From Sphingomonadales bacterium UBA6174 (GTDB taxonomy: Bacteria > Pseudomonadota > Alphaproteobacteria > Sphingomonadales > Sphingomonadaceae), in NCBI GenBank assembly GCA_002422945.1, contig DITW01000025.1:1-28552 (forward strand): a DNA stretch of 28,552 bases, written 5' to 3'. The translations under genes and the position numbers were made by a program. Below are positions 17,210-24,536 of this stretch, piece by piece (positions within the stretch are counted from its first letter, which is position 1; the number at the start of each line of letters is the position of its first letter). The notes beneath the pieces are model-generated. The model ran no database searches. It saw only the letters and a list, made by a program, of their open reading frames with translations, and had not been told where the DNA came from.

Positions 17210-17665
17210 GTGGCGAATTCCATCTTTGTGGTTGGCGCACGCGGCATCCCGGATGTGGAAGGCGGGGCGGAAAAAAATGCCGAACGCTTGTTTCCATTGC
17301 TCGTACAACGCGGCTGGGCGGTGACGCTGGCGGGCATCCGGGATCAACTGCACGCCAGTCATTATCGCGGTGTCGCGCTGGTCGGTGTCCTGACACATAT
17401 TGCCGCAGACCGGCTGGCGCGTCGCCATCGGGTCAATCACATGCCCCCTCCCCAGCCGAGCGCCAGCCTCAAAGAAGCGCGCGCAGGTAGGATGTCGCCG
17501 CCACGCGTTCGCGCCATGACATGCACGTTGCGACTGATGCCCCGCCGGGCCAAACGGTCCGCCAATGCAGGCGTCACGGCAATCACCGCATCGGCAAAAC
17601 GCAATTGGTATTCCGCAAGCAGAAAGCCGCACTTGCCGATGAACCCCCATTTGGGCAGAAGATAA
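17210..17665 (+). pseudogene. Glycosyltransferase N-terminal fragment joined to a kinase C-terminus
   Basis: Starting at GTG 17210, the first 60 codons (to about 17389) encode the N-terminus of a family 4-type glycosyltransferase: FVVGARGIPDVEGGAEKNAE, then a segment ending in YRGVALVGV. Such proteins normally continue for a further 300 or so residues. Here, after V at 17387-17389, the sequence changes to LTHIAADRLARRHR, which does not fit the transferase but is a good continuation of the receiver-domain last helix of the histidine kinase on the other strand. The frame then runs antisense to the transferase middle fragment until a stop at 17665. The acceptor-side half of the Rossmann domain and the whole C-terminal donor-binding domain are missing, so the product cannot be an active transferase. 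Confidence 0.8.
17385..17396. repeat. Small palindrome at the left inversion breakpoint
   Basis: GTGTC-CT-GACAC is a perfect 5-bp inverted repeat with a 2-base centre. It overlaps the exact point (17387-17389) where the coding sequence switches from glycosyltransferase to kinase, so it may mark the rejoining site. Confidence 0.5.
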
Positions 17666-19248
17666 TCAGCCGAACCATAGCGCACCAATGTCCGCGCCCC
17701 GGCCAGCTTATACGCCCAGAGCATAATCGCCGCGCCCAACCCTTGCATATGCACAAGCGCAGGCCGGTGCCGGAACGTCATCCATGCCGCCATGCCATAA
17801 TATAACAGCTTATCGGTGCGCAGCAGGCGAGATCGCGGCACGCGCATCAATGTCTCCGCGCGTAAGGGCTTGAGGAGAATTTCGGCATAGCCGAGGTCTG
17901 CGACCATTGGATGACTGGCAAATTGCGGATCGGCGGTCATGGCCACAATCGGGGTATGCGCCACTGGTCCCGCCATGCCGCGAATGGCGCGGGTGGCATG
18001 GAGCCCGTCCAGCACGGGCATGCGTGCATCCATCAGGATGAGGTCGAAGGGGCGGCCTTGCACCAAAGCCAGCGCCTGCACGCCATTGGCGGCGCATGAC
18101 ACATGATGGCCGGCGTCTTCCAATATCGTATTCATCAAGCCGCGAATGATCTTATTGTCCTCTGCCAGCAGGATGTGCATCGCCTGATCATGGGGGCGCA
18201 TGAGTGGTTCGGCACTCGTCGCAACCGCTACCGCTGACGCTGCCGTCTCAGCGGCAATGGCCGTGTCTTTCTCCAATGTGATGTCGCACCAAAAGATGCT
18301 TCCCTTGCCCGGCTGGCTGATGACGCCAATGCTGCCGCCCATCGCTTCCATGATGCGACGGCAGATGCTGAGTCCAAGGCCGGCACCACCGAACCGGGCA
18401 TCGGGACTGGTGTCCGCCTGCACATAAGGGGTGAACAGGCGATCCTGCACATCCTGCGCGATGCCGATGCCATTGTCTTGCACTTCAATCCGCCAATGCG
18501 CAGCGTGGCAATCTGTCGCTATCATTTGGGCGCGGATCACCACATCGCCATAATCGGTGAATTTCACTGCATTGGCGACAAGATTACCCAGCACCTGTTG
18601 CAGCCGTTGGCCATCCGTCAGCCAGCGTCCCGCCTTGTCCTCAATGTCGCACAACAGGCGCAATTGTTTTTGTTCGGCAAGCGGGCGGTATAATGCCGCC
18701 ACCCCTTCACACAAAGCGGCCAGATCGGTGCTTGTCGGTTTCAACGGCATTGCGCCGTATTCAAGCTTGGCGAAGTCGAGAATGTCATCGATCACCGACT
18801 GCATCAACGCGCCTGCCCGAGCGAGGTTGTCGAGATGGGATTGTCTTTTGTCTGGCGACGTTTCCACACCCAGCCGATCAATTGTCCCCAGCACAGCCGC
18901 CAGCGGGGTGCGGAGTTCGTGGCTGGTCATCGCCAGCCATTGCAGCATGGCATCCTGCGGGCGTTCCGGCGCAGGCTGCTGCACGGTCTGAGGCGGCTTT
19001 TTCTGTTCGCCAGAGAAGCTGTGCCACCCGGATCGATACGCCATCGGCAGATAGGTCAGCAGGGCGCAGCTTAATAAGGCACTCGCAACCGACACAGGAT
19101 ATTCGACACCATATTGGTATGACAAAATAAGCGTTGCCAGTGCCAAAATCCCCGTCGCCGGGATGAGCATGCGTGTCGTCAATCTGGCCGTTAGACTGGC
19201 GATCAATCCGGCCATCCATCCGGGGTGCGGCGCTTTGAAAACCACCAT
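17437..19248 (-). CDS. Hybrid histidine kinase with receiver domain, C-terminus replaced by glycosyltransferase fragment
   Basis: The 603-aa ORF has two membrane segments (about residues 27-45 and 50-70), a short linker, an HisKA domain with H110 in TSHELRTPL, an HATPase domain with N-box NAVKF, G1 box DNGIG and G2 box GGAGLGLS (about 210-325), and a receiver domain (about 357-469) with acidic pair E363/D364, phospho-acceptor D407 in LILMDARMP and conserved K460 in LLKPL. The kinase sequence stops at V470, inside the last receiver helix. Residues 470-578 are the middle of a glycosyltransferase and 579-603 are out-of-frame tail. The missing receiver helix (LTHIAADRLARRH) lies on the plus strand from 17390. 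Phosphotransfer may still work, but the last helix is altered. There is no large sensor loop, so the input may be membrane or cytoplasmic. Start: ATG 19248 with a weak AGAG upstream. Confidence 0.88.
   Translation of the reverse strand: MVVFKAPHPGWMAGLIASLTARLTTRMLIPATGILALATLILSYQYGVEYPVSVASALLSCALLTYLPMAYRSGWHSFSGEQKKPPQTVQQPAPERPQDAMLQWLAMTSHELRTPLAAVLGTIDRLGVETSPDKRQSHLDNLARAGALMQSVIDDILDFAKLEYGAMPLKPTSTDLAALCEGVAALYRPLAEQKQLRLLCDIEDKAGRWLTDGQRLQQVLGNLVANAVKFTDYGDVVIRAQMIATDCHAAHWRIEVQDNGIGIAQDVQDRLFTPYVQADTSPDARFGGAGLGLSICRRIMEAMGGSIGVISQPGKGSIFWCDITLEKDTAIAAETAASAVAVATSAEPLMRPHDQAMHILLAEDNKIIRGLMNTILEDAGHHVSCAANGVQALALVQGRPFDLILMDARMPVLDGLHATRAIRGMAGPVAHTPIVAMTADPQFASHPMVADLGYAEILLKPLRAETLMRVPRSRLLRTDKLLYYGMAAWMTFRHRPALVHMQGLGAAIMLWAYKLAGARTLVRYGSADYLLPKWGFIGKCGFLLAEYQLRFADAVIAVTPALADRLARRGISRNVHVMARTRGGDILPARASLRLALGWGGGM
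17469..17841 (-). pseudogene. Glycosyltransferase middle fragment (inverted) with C-terminal tail remnant
   Basis: From V at 17841 down to about 17515 the minus strand encodes the segment that should follow the plus-strand fragment at 17210-17389: RSRLLRTDKLLYYG, then LVHMQGLGAAIMLWAYKLAG, VRYGSADYLLPKWG and FADAVIAVTPALADRL, a classical order for this glycosyltransferase group. It ends abruptly after ISRNVHVM. In the neighbouring frame it is followed by SWRERVAATSYLRALL and a TGA at 17471-17469, which looks like the end of a GT4 protein. So besides the inversion, roughly 150-200 codons seem to have been lost between HVM and SWRE, with a frameshift. In its present position the fragment is translated as the tail of the histidine kinase. 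Confidence 0.75.
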
Positions 19249-19668
19249 GGCTGATACTCTACAAAAATAAAAAACTATTAATTTGAAATATTATCAACGT
19301 CTAATATGCGACATTGTTAAGTATTTATCTACCATATTAAGAGGTAAATCTAGAGAGGTATTTTTTACATTAACCACTTATGTGGTATCGCTGAAATTAT
19401 ATAAATAATGATTTATTGTGACTATTGATTGTGGGTGGTGAGGCTCGTTACTGAGATTTATTACATGCGTTAATGTGCGATCGTGGCCGGGTGTCGGCGC
19501 TGTCGTGCGGTGGCGCTTATGTGAATTGCGCCATGTCTTGCGGCGCGACGCCAAAAAGAAACGGCGGATTGCCCGTAAAATAGGATCGGGATGGGATGAT
19601 ATTTCGATATATTGCCACCGCCATTTGCGACTATTTCCAAACTATCGGACGCCGCCCTTCAAGTATTT
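19249..19668. other. Intergenic region, very AT-rich 19255-19440
   Basis: No gene is supported. The AT-rich part directly upstream of the histidine kinase start is the likely place of its promoter. The reading frame at 19475-19708 has a Lys/Arg-rich product with no family resemblance and no ribosome binding site, and is judged to be chance. Confidence 0.4.
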
Positions 19669-19696
19669 TTGCAATTCCGCGTCGAATCGGTTATAT
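19669..19696 (+). promoter_or_regulatory. Candidate housekeeping promoter of the cold-shock gene
   Basis: TTGCAA (19669-19674), a 16-base spacer and TTATAT (19691-19696) resemble a sigma-70-type promoter. Transcription from here would give a leader of about 125-130 bases before the cold-shock ORF, the kind of long leader usual for cold-inducible csp genes. A short hairpin (CGTCG/CGACG) and the palindrome GGCATATGCC at 19792-19801 lie in that leader. Confidence 0.35.
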
Positions 19697-19830
19697 GGGC
19701 ACCGCTGACGTCGCCTGCGACGGATATTGGGCCGCTCTGGCTCTCCCTTTGTCCCTTTCTAGCCTTACCGAAGCCGGGATGTGCCGCCATTGGCATATGC
19801 CCGTCACACATGGGATAAAGGATGCCCAAT

Positions 19831-20037
19831 ATGATTACCGGAACCGTCAAGTTCTTCAATGCCGACAAGGGTTATGGCTTTATTGCACCGGAAAGCGGTG
19901 GCGATGATGCATTTGTGCACATCTCTGCTGTGGAACGTGCTGGCATGCACACGCTCGATAAGGACCAGCGCGTTTCTTATGAGCTGGAAACTGATCGTCG
20001 TGGCAAGACCTCGGCTGTCAATCTTCAGGCTGCCTAA
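19831..20037 (+). CDS. cspA: Cold-shock domain protein (CspA family)
   Basis: A 68-aa single cold-shock domain that binds single-stranded nucleic acid and acts as an RNA chaperone. The RNP1 motif is KGYGFI (in NADKGYGFIAPE) and RNP2 is DAFVHIS, both intact. The C-terminus, RRGKTSAVNLQ, completes the five-stranded barrel. Two starts are possible: ATG 19822 and ATG 19831. The latter is preferred because AAAGGA lies at ribosome-binding distance and because the family normally begins within a few residues of GTVKFF. The long upstream leader suggests post-transcriptional cold control. A DUF6481-like gene follows about 140 bp downstream on the same strand, and the pair seems to share the terminators at 20541-20627. 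Confidence 0.95.
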   Translation: MITGTVKFFNADKGYGFIAPESGGDDAFVHISAVERAGMHTLDKDQRVSYELETDRRGKTSAVNLQAA

Positions 20038-20179
20038 TAAAGCATAACATTGCGGGCGGCCTTTAATGGCTGTCCGCATTGTTGCTTTGCAGAAGACTAT
20101 TCTGCCCGCCTTGGCCTTTGGCATTGGCGGGCAGATGTATTTTACCCAGACCCACTATTTTCGGAGCATTTCGTTACAT

Positions 20180-20509
20180 ATGGCTTCCTACAAAGACCCA
20201 AGCTTTCAGGACCGCACTAATCTTGCCAAGCAGGCAAGGCAGAAGGCGCTCGAAATGCTGAAAAACAAGCCAGCTGTGGACGAAGCTGTTATTGCCGAAC
20301 GCAAGGCTGCTCAGGCAAAGCGTGAAGCCGCCGAAGCTGAAAAGCGCGCGGAAAAGCGTGCCGCGATGGAGCAGGCCAAGGCCGAAAAGCTCGCGAAAAA
20401 GCTGGAAGCTGCTGCCGCTGCCGACAAGCCGGTGATGACCGAAGCCGAGAAAAAGGCCGAACGCGATGCGCGTTATGCGGCACGGAAAAACCGTAAATCC
20501 GGGCGTTAA
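20180..20509 (+). CDS. DUF6481-like small Ala/Lys/Glu-rich protein
   Basis: A 109-aa highly charged, probably largely helical protein. It begins MASYKDPSFQDRTNLAKQAR and ends with EAEKKAERDARYAARKNRK, both characteristic of a small alphaproteobacterial family annotated as DUF6481 that is often found beside cold-shock genes. The middle is a repeated Ala-Glu-Lys pattern likely to form a long single helix or coiled coil. The start ATG 20180 agrees with the family N-terminus; the longer frame from 20066 adds 38 residues of untypical sequence. No catalytic motif is present. A nucleic-acid-linked role is suggested only by the neighbourhood and the basic C-terminus. Confidence 0.85.
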   Translation: MASYKDPSFQDRTNLAKQARQKALEMLKNKPAVDEAVIAERKAAQAKREAAEAEKRAEKRAAMEQAKAEKLAKKLEAAAAADKPVMTEAEKKAERDARYAARKNRKSGR

Positions 20510-20540
20510 TCTCCGCTGCGATGCGGGTGAATTGAAGGCG

Positions 20541-20559
20541 CAAGGGGTTTAGCCCCTTG
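20541..20559 (+). terminator. GC-rich hairpin downstream of the csp/DUF6481 genes
   Basis: CAAGGGG and CCCCTTG pair perfectly (7 bp) around a 5-base loop, about 30 bp after the DUF6481-like stop codon. There is no T-tract directly after it, so it may act with the next hairpin or stabilise the 3' end. Confidence 0.45.
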
Positions 20560-20575
20560 AAACCTGCGGCCACAT

Positions 20576-20627
20576 AGAGACTATCTGATTGATATGTAAT
20601 CGGGATAGTCTCTAATTTCTTTTGTTC
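20576..20627 (+). terminator. Rho-independent terminator of the csp/DUF6481 unit
   Basis: A perfect 10-bp inverted repeat, AGAGACTATC (20576-20585) with GATAGTCTCT (20604-20613), encloses an 18-base loop and is followed by the T-rich run AATTTCTTTTGTTC. It separates the cold-shock unit from the peptidase gene. Confidence 0.7.
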
Positions 20628-20732
20628 TCCGTGATTTCCGAGTCGTGAAATGTTCCATTTCACTCGAAATCACTTTATACGACTTGAGGGTCATGCGGTG
20701 CGATTGTGCCGCAGACTTTTTCAAGGATAGTT

Positions 20733-22769
20733 ATGATCGACTTTAATCCGCTTCTCGCCGACACGGATCTCCCCGATTTTGCCGCCATTAAGGCCGAGCA
20801 TGTCCTCCCGGCGGTCGAGCAGTTGATCGCCGATCACCGGGCCGCGATTGAAGCGATTACCCAGTCGTCCTCAACTGATGTCGCCGATATCATCCTGCCC
20901 GCCGAACGCGCCGATTTCGCCCTGACGCGCGGTTGGTCGCCGGTTGGTCATCTCAACAGCGTGGCCGACACCCCCGAATTACGCGCGGCCCATGGTGCGG
21001 CGCTGGAAATTCTCACCAATTATATGATGGAGGCGGGCCAGAACCGCGCCCATCATGCGGCGATTGAGCGCATCGCCAATCGCGCCGATTATGCGACCTT
21101 GCCCGCTGCGACACGCCGTGTGGTCGAACTGTCGTTGCGTGGTTTCCGCCTGTCTGGGGTTGCGCTGGAAGGTGCGGCGCGCGCCCGCTTCCTCGATATC
21201 GGGGTGGAGTTGAGCCAGTTGAGCACCGGGTTCGGCAATGCCGTGCTGGACGCAACCGAGGCGTGGCACGAACATATCACCGATGAACAGATGCTCGACG
21301 GCATTTCCGAGGGCGATAAGGCGATCCTCGCGTCTTATGCCGAGGAAAAAGGGCTGCAAGGCTGGCTCGTGACCCTGCGGCAGCCGAGCGTGATGGCGGT
21401 GCTATCCCATGCCAAGAACCGGGAGCTGCGCTATCGCGTCTATCGCGCCTATAATATCCGCGCGTCGGAACAGGCGGATGATCCGAGTTTCGACAATAGC
21501 GCCCGGATCGAGGCGATCCTAAAGCTGCGGCATGAATCCGCCCAATTGCTGGGCTTTGCCGATGCGGCGGCGCTGTCGTTGGAGACCAAGATGGCGGCGG
21601 ATGCAGGGGAGGCGCTGACGTTCCTCTCCGACCTCGCGACCCGTGCGCGGCCCATTGCGGTCAGCGAATTGGCGCAGGCGCGGGCATTTGCGGCGGAAAA
21701 TTTCGGGATCGACACGCTGGAGCCATGGGATATGGGGTTCGTCGCCGAGGCGATGCGCCGCACCCTGCACGGCGTCGATCAGGAAGAGATCAAGACCTAT
21801 CTCCCGCTCCCGCGTGTACAGGCCGGGACCTGCGCCTTGATCGCGCATTTGTTCGGCGTGCAGTTGGTGGAGCGCCATGACGTCTCGGTCTGGCATAAGG
21901 ATGTGATCTTCTACGATGTCGTGAATGACGCGGGCGAGGTGATCGCGGGCGTTTATCTCGATCTCTTTGCCCGCGCGGGCAAAAGAGGCGGGGCGTGGAT
22001 GGATGTCTGCCGCCCGCGCTTTCGCGATGCGGATAAATTCCACCGGCCCATCGCCTATCTCAACACCAATTTCGCGCCGCCTGCGGGCGATAAGCCGTCG
22101 TGCATCACCCATCAGGATGTCGAGACGTTCCTGCATGAATTCGGCCATGTCCTCCACCATATATTGACCGAGGTCGATCTGCCGTCGATTGGCGGGATTT
22201 CCGGGGTCGAATGGGATGCGGTCGAATTGCCGAGCCAGTTCATGGAGAATTTCGCCTGGGATCGCGCGTCCTTGCTGCCCCTGACCGGCCATGTGACGAC
22301 CAATGACCCCTTGCCCGCCGATGTGTTCGACCGGATGTTGCAGGCGCGGCATTTTCAGGCCGGGTTGGCGGTGTTGCGTCAGATCGAATTCGCGACTTTC
22401 GACCTGCTCCTCCACCGCGATTTCGATCCGGCATCGGATGCGAAGGTGATGGACGTGCTGGCCAAGGTGCGGCGCGATGTGTCGGTGTTCCCGCCGCCCG
22501 TATGGAACCGCTTTCCCCATGCGTTCGGCCATATTTTCGCGGGCGGCTATGCGGCGGGCTATTATAGCTATTTATGGGCGGAATTGCTGTCATCGGATGC
22601 GTTTGAACTGTTCGCCAATGTCGACACATCTGGCGGCGGCGCGACCGCGTTCCGGCGCGAAATCCTTGCGATGGGGGCCAGCCGGTCGGCGGCAGAGAAT
22701 TTCCACGCCTTTGCCGGACGCCCGCCCCAGATCGACGCATTCCTCCGGTTGCGCGGCCTCGCCGCGTAA
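20733..22769 (+). CDS. prlC: Oligopeptidase A-like M3 family metallopeptidase
   Basis: A 678-aa cytoplasmic zinc peptidase, the usual length of oligopeptidase A, which degrades short peptides including cleaved signal peptides. The zinc site is H468-E-F-G-H472 in VETFLHEFGHVLHH, with the third ligand E498 in the family signature D495-A-V-E-L-P-S-Q. The C-terminal catalytic lobe also shows FGHIFAGGYAAGYYSYLWAE, which contributes the substrate-binding Tyr/His loop of M3 enzymes. The N-terminal half is the helical lobe typical of thimet-like peptidases. ATG 20733 has AAGGA five bases upstream; the earlier frame start at 20706 lacks one. No truncation or frameshift. It is convergent with the MFS gene, which ends 8 bp away on the other strand. 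Confidence 0.95.
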   Translation: MIDFNPLLADTDLPDFAAIKAEHVLPAVEQLIADHRAAIEAITQSSSTDVADIILPAERADFALTRGWSPVGHLNSVADTPELRAAHGAALEILTNYMMEAGQNRAHHAAIERIANRADYATLPAATRRVVELSLRGFRLSGVALEGAARARFLDIGVELSQLSTGFGNAVLDATEAWHEHITDEQMLDGISEGDKAILASYAEEKGLQGWLVTLRQPSVMAVLSHAKNRELRYRVYRAYNIRASEQADDPSFDNSARIEAILKLRHESAQLLGFADAAALSLETKMAADAGEALTFLSDLATRARPIAVSELAQARAFAAENFGIDTLEPWDMGFVAEAMRRTLHGVDQEEIKTYLPLPRVQAGTCALIAHLFGVQLVERHDVSVWHKDVIFYDVVNDAGEVIAGVYLDLFARAGKRGGAWMDVCRPRFRDADKFHRPIAYLNTNFAPPAGDKPSCITHQDVETFLHEFGHVLHHILTEVDLPSIGGISGVEWDAVELPSQFMENFAWDRASLLPLTGHVTTNDPLPADVFDRMLQARHFQAGLAVLRQIEFATFDLLLHRDFDPASDAKVMDVLAKVRRDVSVFPPPVWNRFPHAFGHIFAGGYAAGYYSYLWAELLSSDAFELFANVDTSGGGATAFRREILAMGASRSAAENFHAFAGRPPQIDAFLRLRGLAA

Positions 22770-22777
22770 CCGAGCGA

Positions 22778-24049
22778 TCAGGCGTGAACCGGCACCGGGC
22801 GGCGATAGGCGCGGAATAATGTCCCATGCTCGGTGACGAGGATCACCAGCAACGCCACAATGGCCAGCACAAAGAACCCGGCCACCACCGGCACAACCGT
22901 GCCGTTGAATTGCTGCCCAACCGCAATGCCGATCAGCGCGGAGAGGATGGTCGAACAAAACCCCTGTGCCGAGGCGGCAGTCCCGGCCAATTCGCCCATG
23001 GATTCCATCGCAATCGCCCCGAAATTCGCGCCGCCCAAGCCAAAACAGGCCATGGTCGCAAATTGCAGCCCGGCGAATATCCACATATTTTCATAACCGG
23101 CCAAGGCGACGCACAAATGTATGCCGGAGATCAGGATCACCCCGATCAGGCCGCTATGCGACACCCGGCGCGGGCCGAAGCGTTCGACCACCCGGCTGTT
23201 GGTCCATGCCGCCACGCCCATGCCAAGGGCGATCACCGCAAAGATCAGCGGAAAGCGTTCAGTATCGTGAAAACTATGTTCGAAAATCTGCTGTGCGCTG
23301 TTGATAAAGCCCAATAACGCGCCAAACATCATCGCGGCGGCAAAGGTATAGCCGACCGAATAACGTTCGGTCACGGTCGCCTTGAACCCGCGCGCGATCA
23401 CGCCCAATTCAATCGAGCGCCGATATTCGGGATGCAGCGTTTCCGGCAATCGCCACGCCAGCCAGCACGCCACACACAGGGCAAAGCCCGCGAGAAACAC
23501 GAAAATCGCATGCCAGCTCGACACCCACAAAATTCCCTGCCCAATGCTCGGCGCGAAAATCGGGATGGTGAGGAACACCATGAAGGACAAGGACGTGATC
23601 CGCGCCATTTGCCGCCCGGCAAAACGGTCGCGGACGATGGAGATGGACAGCACCCGGGTCGATGCCGAAAATGTCCCCATCAACACCCGCGACAAGATGA
23701 TCGTGGTGAAATCATAAGCAAATGCCGCCGCCAATGCCGCAAGGGCAAATAAGATGAGCGTGATGATCACCACCGGCTTGCGCCCGAACCGGTCGGACAA
23801 CGGGCCATAGAATAACTGGGTCGAACCAAAGCCCAACATATACGCGGCGATGATCCATTGCTGGTCATTTTCCGCCGCAATCCCCAGGTCGCGCCCCATG
23901 TTGGACAGCGCGGGCAGCATGATATCAACCCCCAGCGCATTGATCGCCATGATCGACGCGATGATCGCGACAAATTCCAACAGGCTTAACCCATTTGGCA
24001 AGCCTGATTGTTCGGGGGCCAGATCTTCGGAGGCGTTGGTTCCATGCAT
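22778..24049 (-). CDS. MFS drug/metabolite transporter, Bcr/CflA type
   Basis: A 423-aa inner-membrane transporter of the DHA1 (12-TM) family, a proton-driven exporter. Family marks are the N-terminal helix with ALGVDIMLPAL, QWIIAAYMLGFGSTQLFYGP and the motif-A loop GPLSDRFGRKPV at about residues 82-93; an LMGTFSASTRVLSISIVRDR segment matches the region of motif B in Bcr-type exporters. The reading frame is open far upstream through the palindromic repeats to 24637, which is certainly not coding. ATG 24049 gives the normal family length and a short hydrophilic N-terminus; ATG 24106 is an alternative, and neither has a strong ribosome binding site. The substrate cannot be predicted. Possible substrates include drugs, sulfonamides or amino-acid derivatives, as for Bcr. 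Confidence 0.9.
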   Translation of the reverse strand: MHGTNASEDLAPEQSGLPNGLSLLEFVAIIASIMAINALGVDIMLPALSNMGRDLGIAAENDQQWIIAAYMLGFGSTQLFYGPLSDRFGRKPVVIITLILFALAALAAAFAYDFTTIILSRVLMGTFSASTRVLSISIVRDRFAGRQMARITSLSFMVFLTIPIFAPSIGQGILWVSSWHAIFVFLAGFALCVACWLAWRLPETLHPEYRRSIELGVIARGFKATVTERYSVGYTFAAAMMFGALLGFINSAQQIFEHSFHDTERFPLIFAVIALGMGVAAWTNSRVVERFGPRRVSHSGLIGVILISGIHLCVALAGYENMWIFAGLQFATMACFGLGGANFGAIAMESMGELAGTAASAQGFCSTILSALIGIAVGQQFNGTVVPVVAGFFVLAIVALLVILVTEHGTLFRAYRRPVPVHA

Positions 24050-24136
24050 CGCGCGGATGCTTGTCGCATCTGGGACGGGGTTACAAATGAAATTCGTGGG
24101 CGGCATCTGAATATTATTGCAGCCATGCGCCAACCG

Positions 24137-24453
24137 CATCGTCATTGCGAGGCGCGTAGCCCCCGCCTCGTCATTGCGAGGCGCGTAGCGGCGCGGCAAT
24201 CCAGTTGGAGTGCGCGGTCGTGGATTGCCGCGCTTCGCTCGCAATGACGAGGTTTGGTTGGTGTTGTCGTGGATTGCTTCGCTACGCTCGCAATGACGGA
24301 GGGCGGGTTGGTGTTGCATGGGGCGGGGGGATACGCCCCGCATCGTCATTGCGAGGCGCGTAGCCCCCGCATCGTCATTGCGAGGCGCGTAGCGGCGCGG
24401 CAATCCAGTTGGAGTGCGGTGTCGTGGATTGCTTCGCTGCGCTCGCAATGACG
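24137..24453. repeat. Cluster of REP-like palindromic repeats with internal duplication
   Basis: Seven copies of one arm family are visible. Forward arms beginning CGTCATTGCGAGGCGCGTAG lie at 24140-24159, 24169-24204, 24344-24363 and 24373-24407. Reverse arms of type TGGATTGC...CGCTCGCAATGACG lie at 24221-24249, 24270-24298 and 24425-24453. Forward and reverse arms can pair into long hairpins (for example 24169-24204 with 24221-24249). The block 24137-24231 is repeated almost exactly at 24341-24436, so it has been duplicated. Elements with the core CGTCATTGCGAG are widespread non-coding palindromes in many bacterial genomes. The cluster sits between divergent genes and may contribute to transcript ends or gene silencing. 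Confidence 0.9.
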
Positions 24454-24536
24454 GTGGTTGGTCAAAAATGCGCCCCCAACCAGCGCCTTGATCACAATGA
24501 TTGCCGGATGATGCGGCCTGTGCTTTATGTAAGTGC

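Noticed and set aside
17385..17845. Classical site-specific invertible element (phase-variation switch) with inverted repeats
   Set aside because: No inverted repeats longer than about five bases flank the segment and no recombinase gene is in the window; a switch remains possible only if reads show both orientations.
19475..19708. 77-aa plus-strand frame upstream of the cold-shock gene
   Set aside because: No ribosome binding site, atypical composition, and overlaps the probable promoter and leader.
21519..22532. Long minus-strand frame opposite the M3 peptidase gene
   Set aside because: Antisense shadow; no family features, whereas the plus strand has the complete HEFGH zinc site.
24137..24453. 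Possible CRISPR array
   Set aside because: The repeats occur in both orientations, with irregular spacing and no unique spacers of constant length; they are REP-like palindromes.
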